The notes beneath the pieces are model-generated. The model did no database searches. It saw only the letters and a list, made by a program, of their open reading frames with translations, and was not told the origin of the DNA. Shown piece after piece: positions 1 to 8,420 of a stretch of DNA of 33,001 nucleotides; the stretch's first letter is position 1, and the number at the start of each line of letters is the position of its first letter. Position numbers and translations under genes: made by a program. Source of the stretch: Candidatus Kapaibacterium sp. (GTDB lineage: Bacteria > Bacteroidota > Ignavibacteria > Kapaibacteriales > UBA961); the NCBI GenBank assembly GCA_023259575.1, contig JALRHN010000003.1, forward strand, positions 1-33,001, read 5' to 3'.

Positions 1-315
1 AAAGTCTGTTATACCTAATTCAGTAAGTTTTTCAATCATATACTCCATTCTTTCTTTATTGTGCAATATTCCTATTGCAATTGCAAATCTACCAGGTAAT
101 TCATGAATGTTTTTTCTGATTTCATGAATAGAAAATACAGCTTCTTGATGATTGATAGATTGTACAGTACATAAAGCAATCAAACCCTTACCAGAGCTTA
201 ATAACACTCTTTCACCTATCTTTAGTCTAAGTGCTTTAGCATGTTTTACTTCATCTTGATCTATATTGATATATAAAGAATCTTCACGAAGTTTGGGAGC
301 ATATAAGCAATCCAT
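1..315 (-). CDS. rsmE: 16S rRNA (uracil(1498)-N(3))-methyltransferase RsmE, N-terminal part (truncated by the window edge)
   Basis: Manual translation from ATG at 315 gives MDCLYAPKLREDSLYINIDQDEVKHAKALRLKIGERVLLSSGKGLIALCTVQSINHQEAVFSIHEIRKNIHELPGRFAIAIGILHNKERMEYMIEKLTELGITD, open to position 1. The DEVKHAKALRLKIGE...EKLTELGI pattern is RsmE-like. It is missing from the ORF track because it runs off the window. Confidence 0.82.
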   Translation of the reverse strand, partial: MDCLYAPKLREDSLYINIDQDEVKHAKALRLKIGERVLLSSGKGLIALCTVQSINHQEAVFSIHEIRKNIHELPGRFAIAIGILHNKERMEYMIEKLTELGITDF

Positions 316-328
316 AGTGTCTCAAAAA

Positions 329-892
329 TTAAGCAAAAATTGAATCAAATTCTTTGGAAGTTATTTCTCGCCATGTACCAATATTAATATCTTTAGGCAT
401 AAAATTTCCAATAGCTACTCGTATTAATCGTAAAGTTGGATATCCAATTGCAGCTGTCATTCTTCTTACTTGACGATTTTTTCCTTCTATCAAAGTAAGA
501 CTTATCCATGAATCAGGAATATATTTTCTGACTCTTATTGGTGGATTTCTGGGTTCTATGTCTGGATTATTGACTATTTCAGCATTCCCTGGTAAAAGCT
601 TTCTACCTTGAATGCTTAAAGTTCCTTTACGTATAGGTAATAAGTCTGAATCTTGAATAGCACCTTCTACTTGCACCCAATATGTTCTTTTATGGGCATT
701 ATCAGGATGTAATAAGACATTATTTATATGCTTTTCATCGCTTAATAATAATAATCCTTCAGAATCAGCATCTAATCTTCCAAGTGGATATACTCCTTTT
801 GGAAAATTAAAATCAGATAATGTTCTATATGAGCTGGAATCAGATGTAAACTGAGAGAGAACACCAAATGGTTTGTTAAAAGCTATAATCAT
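329..892 (-). CDS. RsuA/RluE-family rRNA pseudouridine synthase
   Basis: 187 aa; FNKPFGVLSQF..., GRLDADSEGLLLLSD (catalytic Asp motif), EGKNRQVRRM motif. Confidence 0.9.
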   Translation of the reverse strand: MIIAFNKPFGVLSQFTSDSSSYRTLSDFNFPKGVYPLGRLDADSEGLLLLSDEKHINNVLLHPDNAHKRTYWVQVEGAIQDSDLLPIRKGTLSIQGRKLLPGNAEIVNNPDIEPRNPPIRVRKYIPDSWISLTLIEGKNRQVRRMTAAIGYPTLRLIRVAIGNFMPKDINIGTWREITSKEFDSIFA

Positions 893-3800
893 AAAATAGA
901 ATCTATCTCTTCAGAAAATTGTTCAGAAAGCGAAGGTATTTGGGTGTGTATTCTACAAATAGATGAATAATTGCAATATGTACATGAAGATGTATTTAGT
1001 GGCTGTACAGGAAAATATCCTTCTTTCATTCTGAGAATTTCTTGATCTGTTTTTTCCAAAATTGACTGAATCTTTTCTTCTATATCACTATTTTTATTAA
1101 ATGCAGTCTTGGACTTAAAGTCTTGCAGTGAATAATATGTTGGATTTGCTGCTTTCGGATCTATACTATTGTAATGATGTTCCAAGATATATTGAGCTGC
1201 CTTAATATACAGTGGCATCTGCAATTTATTTCCGCTTTCTACATCTTTTTGGCTAATTGATAATTTTCCTGTTTTATAATCTATTATCTTAAAAGCTGAA
1301 TTATCTAAGGAAATATCAATTCTATCTATTTTACCTTGTAAAAGTATGTGATTTGTAATGGGAATTGGTGGAATAAGATTGCTTCTTTTATATTTATCAC
1401 CAAAACTTGTTTCGAATAAAGCAGGGAATAATCCATCTTTTTGGGAATCGATTTCACCATCTAGCCATCTACTTAAAGTACCTTTGATACCTTGTGAGAT
1501 ATCACCAAACATAGACCTTTTTTCAAGTTCCATGAAGGGATGGTCATAATACATATATGATAATTCTTCTGCAGCAATGCGATGCAATAAATCTTCATAT
1601 TCAAGACGCTTAGCTGGAATTAACTGTACTTTAGGTAAAATTGAATCAGTATATTCTTGTTGAATTTGTGTATAAAAACGATAAAAAATTGAATGATATA
1701 AATTTCCCCTTTCTAAAGAAGAGAACCAATTCGATTCTGTTTCGGTAGAAGGTAACTTGAGTATTCTGTCTGCAAAATATTTATATCCACAATCTATATA
1801 TTCATCTAATTCTGTGACTGAATATACTTTGTTATCTGATATGGTTTTAATAGAGCTATCTTGAAGCGGGTTGGCTAATCGTTGAGTAATTCCTTTTGGA
1901 GACCAATAATCAGCTGCATAAGACATAATAGATTGTAAATCTGATTGATTATCATCTGCATCACTTTCATTCTGTAATCTATAATTAACATGTTCGGCAT
2001 GTGAAGTATATGCTTGTAAAAAGTCTGATTTACCTTCAATTTTTTTAGTATCAGAAATTGTGCAAAGAGACTGATTTTCGACTGTGACTTTCAGGATAGC
2101 ATCTACAAATTGAGAACGAATTAAGTGCTCTCCATTTTTACTATTAGTTGGGTAGCTAAATAAATAAGATCGTGGAAAATCAATAGGGGAATGATGAATC
2201 AATGCCAAATAGAATTGCATTCTTTCTCTTCTTATATGCCTTTCTTCTGATTCTTTTAATTCTTTACCCATAAATGTGTCTGCGGTATAATGCAATGGAA
2301 AATGTCCATCAACCATACCACACATAATGATGAGCTTAAAATCTAATTCTCGAATTTGTTCTAATGAAGTAATTGTAATTCCTGTCCCATGTTTTTCTTT
2401 TACTTGAAATTTTGCCCCGCGAATTGTTGTCTGTAAACGTTTACAATACTCTTGATATGTTAGATAGGTATGTATTTGCGAATGTTCCAGAATGAAAGTT
2501 AACTCTTGAACTGTTTCGATAAATGTTTTTAATGCTCTGACATCTCTTTCAATTTCTTCTTTCATTGAAATCGAGATAAATGCATTTGAGAATGCTTCTT
2601 GTTGTAAGGGTAATTCTTCAATTGATTGTAGAATGCCAAAATTCTGCAAGGTTGCCTGTATAAATCCAAGAAAATCTGATGTTGAACATGAAGTTTTTGA
2701 AGGTGGTAAAAGAGATTGAATCGTTTCTATAGCTGAATAGATTCGTTTTGCCGAAGCCAATAATTCTTCATATTCTTTTACTTTTATCATGTCATTTTGG
2801 ACACGAAATACATCAACATTATGCGTGTATTTAGCAATGATATGGTGTAATTGATTAAGCCAATATGTTTCTGAATTATAATGAGAAAATTCACTTTTTA
2901 ATCGTTCTTTTCTGGTAATTAATTCAAAATCTATAGAAAGTCTATACATATCTGCAGCTGAAGTATGAGGTAAACGGATATAAGCGCTACTAAATACTTT
3001 TTGTATGTCCTTTTTTTGATATTGATAAATCAAGAGATTTAGAATCGAAAAGATTGCTGTAATCAAAGGAGACTGAGTTAGTTTGGGCCTATCCGTTATA
3101 TTAACTGGAATCCCGTGCAATGGTAAGATTTCTCGGAAAATGCCAGAATAATCCTCTGGATTTCTTGTAGCAATTACCATTTCATGCAATGGAATATTTT
3201 CTTTTTCATGCTTCCATTTAATGAATTTTGCAATTGAATCAACTTCATTATGAATTGTTGTGCTTTCTAGTACTGTAATATGATCTTCACTACCAATGTA
3301 TGATTTGGTTTGTTTGGTATTAAAAAGCCATTCTCTTAAATGAGAGAATAATGAAGATTGTGGTGTTCTAAATGCGTCTTGGATTGTATTAGAATGAAAA
3401 CCTGCTTGTTGAAGTAATGCAAATGTTTCATCTAAATTCCCAAACATAGGCTGATTATCAGATGAATACTCTAAATAACAAGCACATGGAGTATTAGAAT
3501 GTGCAAAAGCTGATAAAAATGTTAATTCTGGTATTCTGAATTCCGAAAATCCATCCAAGAGTATATTGCCAAATTGCTGACATAAAGATGGATCTTGCTG
3601 AAGTTTTTTTATAACTAATTGTAATACTGCTGGATAATCTAAGATAGTCTTGCCAATATAGGATTCATATATCTTTAGAATTGATGCTAAATCTTTTAGA
3701 CGACTAGGATCATTAATAGAATGAGAAGTACTATTTTCTGGGTCTTCGATGGCTTGCTGAATATCCGCAAATAATGATTGTGAGTCAATTCCATCCATTC

Positions 3801-4209
3801 TTAGACCATATAGCAATTCTGCACATTTTTCTATCGTATGAATCGATAAATTCTCATTTTTTCCAGAAAAAAAAGAAAGTGAACTTGCTAAGGCAGCCTT
3901 CTCAAATAATAATAATCTATATGCATCAGAGATAATAGCATATTGATCTTTTGGGTAAAGTGTATTGAAAATATGAAGGACAAAACTTTCTAGAGTATAG
4001 CAAGAAAGTTGTTGGGTGGGTTTGGAATGTACTTTATAAAAATCACGAATAAGGGCCCTTTCAAGAGCCCTTTTACGTCTTCCAGTTGGAACAATTAAAC
4101 AATAGATACCAAGTTCATCTTGCTGGATAATATCACCTAGAACTTCTCTGAATCTCTTTTTCTTATTGTCTAGATTATTGAATGCAGTATTTGTAAGAAT
4201 ATATGACAT
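889..4209 (-). CDS. AddB-like PD-(D/E)XK nuclease family protein with probable 4Fe-4S cysteines
   Basis: 1106 aa; RecB-like nuclease motifs RGNLYHSIFYRFY, GKIDRIDI, FKIIDYKTGK; cysteines in EYIDCGYKYFADRILKL and CTYCNYSSICR. Walker A position looks degenerate (LIVPTGRRKRALERAL). 4-nt ATGA overlap with the downstream pseudouridine synthase. Confidence 0.85.
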   Translation of the reverse strand: MSYILTNTAFNNLDNKKKRFREVLGDIIQQDELGIYCLIVPTGRRKRALERALIRDFYKVHSKPTQQLSCYTLESFVLHIFNTLYPKDQYAIISDAYRLLLFEKAALASSLSFFSGKNENLSIHTIEKCAELLYGLRMDGIDSQSLFADIQQAIEDPENSTSHSINDPSRLKDLASILKIYESYIGKTILDYPAVLQLVIKKLQQDPSLCQQFGNILLDGFSEFRIPELTFLSAFAHSNTPCACYLEYSSDNQPMFGNLDETFALLQQAGFHSNTIQDAFRTPQSSLFSHLREWLFNTKQTKSYIGSEDHITVLESTTIHNEVDSIAKFIKWKHEKENIPLHEMVIATRNPEDYSGIFREILPLHGIPVNITDRPKLTQSPLITAIFSILNLLIYQYQKKDIQKVFSSAYIRLPHTSAADMYRLSIDFELITRKERLKSEFSHYNSETYWLNQLHHIIAKYTHNVDVFRVQNDMIKVKEYEELLASAKRIYSAIETIQSLLPPSKTSCSTSDFLGFIQATLQNFGILQSIEELPLQQEAFSNAFISISMKEEIERDVRALKTFIETVQELTFILEHSQIHTYLTYQEYCKRLQTTIRGAKFQVKEKHGTGITITSLEQIRELDFKLIIMCGMVDGHFPLHYTADTFMGKELKESEERHIRRERMQFYLALIHHSPIDFPRSYLFSYPTNSKNGEHLIRSQFVDAILKVTVENQSLCTISDTKKIEGKSDFLQAYTSHAEHVNYRLQNESDADDNQSDLQSIMSYAADYWSPKGITQRLANPLQDSSIKTISDNKVYSVTELDEYIDCGYKYFADRILKLPSTETESNWFSSLERGNLYHSIFYRFYTQIQQEYTDSILPKVQLIPAKRLEYEDLLHRIAAEELSYMYYDHPFMELEKRSMFGDISQGIKGTLSRWLDGEIDSQKDGLFPALFETSFGDKYKRSNLIPPIPITNHILLQGKIDRIDISLDNSAFKIIDYKTGKLSISQKDVESGNKLQMPLYIKAAQYILEHHYNSIDPKAANPTYYSLQDFKSKTAFNKNSDIEEKIQSILEKTDQEILRMKEGYFPVQPLNTSSCTYCNYSSICRIHTQIPSLSEQFSEEIDSIL

Positions 4210-4211
4210 AA

Positions 4212-5153
4212 TTAGCCATGTTTTCTAGCTTCTTTCATAATATCACCCTGAGATACTGCTATCAATTCTTTTAATGTTTTATTCATTCCTTCGGTTGATC
4301 CATCGATGAATATAACATTTCCTTTGCCATGCTCTGCTACATGTCTTAAAGTTTCATTCCACATAGAAAATAAAATAACTGAAGCATCTGCATTTGCAGT
4401 ATCCATTTCTTTAATCGCTTCGCTCATTCCTTTGGCAACTTCTTGACGGAATAGAGAGATCCCTTGTCCACGCATTTGAGCAGCATCTTTTTCTGCAGTT
4501 GCACTAATTTTTATAGCATTACCTTCTGCTTCTGCTTGCTTGGTTTTGGTAATTAATAAAGCCTGGCCTTCATTCTCTGCAGCAGCTTTTAAATTATTTG
4601 AAGCTACTACTTTTGCCATAGAATCCATGATTGCTTGGTCGAATGTAATGTCATTCATCTGTAAATCGATTAAATGATATCCCCATGTTTCTAATGTAGA
4701 GTCTAATTGATCTTTTACATGCTCAATTAATTCTCTTCTAAGCAATAAAATTTCAGATTGTTTCTTGGTGGCCACATAGCTTCTCACAGCGCCTTCAACA
4801 GTTCTTACCAAGGCTTGCATAAAATTACGTTCATCAACAAATTTAAAAGCAACATTTACTATTGTTTCCTCAAGCTGATTTAATACCGAATACAATAACA
4901 TGGCTTTGAATTGAACAGTTGCTTGGTCTACAGTAATTGCTTGAAACTCAAGCTCTGCTGATCGATTTTGCACAGAAATTCTTTTATGAATTGTTTCAAT
5001 AATTGGAAGTTTAAGATTAAGCCCTGGGGACATGATTCTTCGATATTTCCCAAAAGTAGTAATAACTGCAACAGTTCCTTGTGAAACTGTTCTTAATGAT
5101 CCCAATACGACAATTAAGCCGATAATCAGTAAAAATATTAAAAATTCAGACAT
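4212..5153 (-). CDS. SPFH/band-7 (stomatin-like) membrane protein
   Basis: 313 aa; one N-terminal TM helix, then SQGTVAVITTFGKYRRIMSPGLNLKLPIIE; Ala/Glu-rich AEAEGNAIKISATAEKDAAQMRGQG coiled-coil segment. Confidence 0.9.
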   Translation of the reverse strand: MSEFLIFLLIIGLIVVLGSLRTVSQGTVAVITTFGKYRRIMSPGLNLKLPIIETIHKRISVQNRSAELEFQAITVDQATVQFKAMLLYSVLNQLEETIVNVAFKFVDERNFMQALVRTVEGAVRSYVATKKQSEILLLRRELIEHVKDQLDSTLETWGYHLIDLQMNDITFDQAIMDSMAKVVASNNLKAAAENEGQALLITKTKQAEAEGNAIKISATAEKDAAQMRGQGISLFRQEVAKGMSEAIKEMDTANADASVILFSMWNETLRHVAEHGKGNVIFIDGSTEGMNKTLKELIAVSQGDIMKEARKHG

Positions 5154-5223
5154 AGTAAAACCCTTTAAAAAATGAAATAATTATAACATAATAATTTTGT
5201 TTGAGTGTGAAAAGCTAAAAAGA

Positions 5224-6996
5224 TCAATGAATATTATTATCTACATATTGTAGACGATAAAGTCTTGCATATAAACCATTTAAGGCAAGTAATTCTTGAT
5301 GATTTCCACTTTCTTTTAATTCTCCTTGATGCAAGACTAATATTTTATCGGCTCTTTGAATTGTAGACAATCTATGAGCAATAACGATAGATGTTCTATT
5401 ATGTAATAATGTGTCCAAAGAAGCATTGATCAATTGCTCTGTTTCTGTGTCTATACTAGATGTTGCTTCATCTAAAATCAGTAGATCTGGATTAAATGCT
5501 AAAGCTCTACAGAAAGAAATGAGCTGCTTTTGTCCTACTGATAAAGTTCCTGCTCTTTCTATCATTACGGTATCAAAACCTTGTGGTAAAGATTGAATAA
5601 AATCATATGCTCCAAGTGCTTTTGCTGCTTGAATGATGTGATCTCTGGTGATATGAGGATTGCCTAATGATATATTATCAGCAACTGATCGAGAAAAAAG
5701 GAATACATCTTGCAGCACTAATGCAATATGTGATCGTAATGATTGTTGCTGTAAGGTGCGAATATCAATTCCATCAATTGTTATTGTTCCTTGATCTATA
5801 TCATAAAATCTACAGAGCAGATTAATCAATGAACTTTTGCCTGAACCGGTAGCACCTACAATTGCAATCATTTCTCCTTTTTTTACAGTAAAGGAAATAT
5901 TATGTAATACTTGTTTATTGGGTACATAACCAAAACTTACATTATTAAAAGATATTTCATGTTGAATGCTATCCATTTTAGCAGCATTAACGATATCTTT
6001 AGTTGGGATTGGCGTATCAAGTATATCAAAAATTCTCTCTGCAGCTGCTATAGCACTTTGAAGGGTATTATATTTTTCGGTTAAATCTCTTATAGGCCTA
6101 AAGAACATTTCTGCATATTGGGTAAATGCTATCAAAATGCCTAAGGTCATGATACCATTAAAAATATTTGTAGAAGTATACCATAAAATTAGTGCTAAAG
6201 CTAATGCACTTGTAAATTCTACAACAGGAAAAAAGAGGGCATAATAAAAGATGGTCTTTAATTGAACATCTCTATGTTCTGAATTGATATCATCAAAATC
6301 ATTAAAACGTGCTTTCTCTTGAGAATATAATTGAATAGTTGTAATTCCGGTGATATATTCATTTAGGAAAGCATTTAATTTTCCAATAAGCCTTCTTGAT
6401 TCACTGTAGACAACTCTCACTTTTTTTCTAAATATAACTGTAGCTGTAAATAAAACCGGCAAAACCCCAATCGTCACTAATGTTACTTCCCAACTTATCG
6501 CAAACATAAAGCTAACAATAAACAGAATCAGGAGTATATCTGAAAAAATAGTAACTACGCCAGAAGAGAATAATTCATTTAGTGCTTCAATATCATTTGT
6601 TACTCTTGTTACTAGTCTGCCTACAGGCATTGTATCATAGCTTCTTAATGACAAAGATTGTATATGAGTAAATACAGCCATTCTAATATCATATAGGATT
6701 TTTTGCCCTGTTCTTTGCAATAACAATGTAGTTATATAGTTCAAAAAGCTATGCAATAAAAGCACACAAAGCACCAAGGCCACAATCATCAATAATCCTG
6801 ATTCATCTTTATTGGTAATATATGTATCTATACCAATTTTAGATAAATAGGGACGTAATGGAGATAATCCTGAGGCAATCACTGTTAATAGGAATAAAAA
6901 GAAAAGGGTGAGCCTATAAGGTTTTACGAAATGGAGAAGTCTTTTGAGTAAAGTATAGTCAACAGAACTATACAATTTCTCGTCATTGTTTTGCAT
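5224..6996 (-). CDS. ABC transporter ATP-binding/permease half-transporter (exporter type, MsbA/MdlB-like)
   Basis: 590 aa; N-terminal TM domain; Walker A GATGSGKSS, signature LSVGQKQLISFCRAL, Walker B LLILDEATSSID, H-loop IVIAHRLSTI. Confidence 0.95.
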   Translation of the reverse strand: MQNNDEKLYSSVDYTLLKRLLHFVKPYRLTLFFLFLLTVIASGLSPLRPYLSKIGIDTYITNKDESGLLMIVALVLCVLLLHSFLNYITTLLLQRTGQKILYDIRMAVFTHIQSLSLRSYDTMPVGRLVTRVTNDIEALNELFSSGVVTIFSDILLILFIVSFMFAISWEVTLVTIGVLPVLFTATVIFRKKVRVVYSESRRLIGKLNAFLNEYITGITTIQLYSQEKARFNDFDDINSEHRDVQLKTIFYYALFFPVVEFTSALALALILWYTSTNIFNGIMTLGILIAFTQYAEMFFRPIRDLTEKYNTLQSAIAAAERIFDILDTPIPTKDIVNAAKMDSIQHEISFNNVSFGYVPNKQVLHNISFTVKKGEMIAIVGATGSGKSSLINLLCRFYDIDQGTITIDGIDIRTLQQQSLRSHIALVLQDVFLFSRSVADNISLGNPHITRDHIIQAAKALGAYDFIQSLPQGFDTVMIERAGTLSVGQKQLISFCRALAFNPDLLILDEATSSIDTETEQLINASLDTLLHNRTSIVIAHRLSTIQRADKILVLHQGELKESGNHQELLALNGLYARLYRLQYVDNNIH

Positions 6997-7111
6997 GTAT
7001 AGAATAAATTTGGGTTATAATTCAGATAGTTCAATACAAAAATACGAATAGCAAGTGTGATGGTGTAATAGGAAAAATAAAAAACTGTTTATAAGATAAT
7101 ATGAGATTACT

Positions 7112-8341
7112 TTAATTATACTTTTCTGTTTCTGGATGAAATGTTTTCCATGAATGCCAAAATTCTTGATAACCCTGAATATGATATAATTGTTTTCCTT
7201 GATAAGTTCCTTCTATACAATTCCCTTTGGCATCCCATTTTGAATTTGTTTCAGAATCAATTAAAAACCCATCGGCAGATTTAATAAAATGCAATTGCTG
7301 CTTGTCTATAAGTGTTGAAAATACTAGAAAAGTAGAATTATCAGATAAAACAGAAAGAATAATTGTAGTAGACCCTATTGTATCTATGATAATACGGTTT
7401 TTAAGTAGATCACTCCAATCATAAGCTTTAGAAAGATTATTCAATGTAATCCCTATAATCCAGGATTTATTTTGCCATTTATTTGGGTTCTTTCCAATCA
7501 ATGTGCTTTGCAATGTACCTTGTGCATATCCTTTTAAATGTTGATATTCTTTTTGAAAGGACACATCAGGTAACATAATTTTTGATTGAGGAAATTTATC
7601 TTTCCATGCTGAAAATGACATTTGATATATTGGGAATTCAGATAATTTTGTTCCTTTCATCGAACCAGCAACTGCCTCTCCATTAACTTGTCTCCACCAA
7701 GACCCAGTACTTTTATCTTCAAACATAGCATTGAATTGATCCATTCCTACTAATCTGAATTCTTCTAATGCACCATTTACAATTGGACTCCAAATTCTCC
7801 CTGTTCTGCATACTGTACAATATGTTATCATCACAGGAACACCTCCTATAACATCTCTAATTTGATGATGATAACCTACATATTCTAAAGGATATGCTTT
7901 AGACTCACCATTTATAGTAGTTCCTAATACTATATCATTGGATTCTAAAAGAGAATTGCTGATATCGGTAAATGCTATCGTATTGGGTTGTAAAAACATT
8001 TTGTCGGCAGACATGGAATTATGAATTATAAATGTAAAACATATATATATGATACATAATAATCCAATGATGACCTTATGTATCATACCATGAGAGCCAG
8101 TAAATAAGATATAAAGGCCAAAAATTAAAATCAGTATTCCTGCTATTCTTAATAAATAGATATGAGAATGAATAAAATATGAAAGGGATATAGAGTTTAT
8201 ATGCTGGCTTCCTGGGAATGGCATGATAAAATAAATGCTTAATATTTCTACAAGCAATAAAAATATAATGCCCAAATAGGGTAGTGCAATTAATAGCATA
8301 TCAAATTCTATAAGTAGTTTAATAACTTTTTTAAATAACAA
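7112..8341 (-). CDS. DUF3179 domain-containing membrane protein
   Basis: 409 aa; hydrophobic N-terminal helices, then GESKAYPLEYVGYHHQIRDVIGGVPVMITYCTVCRTGRIW, typical of DUF3179. The ORF-track start at 8341 is TTG; an in-frame ATG lies at 8299. Confidence 0.85.
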   Translation of the reverse strand: MLFKKVIKLLIEFDMLLIALPYLGIIFLLLVEILSIYFIMPFPGSQHINSISLSYFIHSHIYLLRIAGILILIFGLYILFTGSHGMIHKVIIGLLCIIYICFTFIIHNSMSADKMFLQPNTIAFTDISNSLLESNDIVLGTTINGESKAYPLEYVGYHHQIRDVIGGVPVMITYCTVCRTGRIWSPIVNGALEEFRLVGMDQFNAMFEDKSTGSWWRQVNGEAVAGSMKGTKLSEFPIYQMSFSAWKDKFPQSKIMLPDVSFQKEYQHLKGYAQGTLQSTLIGKNPNKWQNKSWIIGITLNNLSKAYDWSDLLKNRIIIDTIGSTTIILSVLSDNSTFLVFSTLIDKQQLHFIKSADGFLIDSETNSKWDAKGNCIEGTYQGKQLYHIQGYQEFWHSWKTFHPETEKYN

Positions 8342-8370
8342 TGTTAAAACTAACCATTATTGCATAAAAA

Positions 8371-8394
8371 AAAGCCCGAAAAATATCGGGCTTT
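8371..8394 (-). terminator. Intrinsic terminator of pnp
   Basis: Perfect 9-bp stem AAAGCCCGA / TCGGGCTTT with a 6-nt loop; on the minus strand the 3' arm runs into a T-rich tract. Lies just after the pnp stop codon. Confidence 0.88.
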
Positions 8395-8420
8395 GTAAAA
8401 ATAACTGATCTTGTTTTTGA

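Noticed and set aside
7037-7044. TATTTTTG (minus strand) as a promoter of the ABC exporter
   Set aside because: The -7-like element matches but I found no TTTG at the right spacing, so I did not list it as a promoter.
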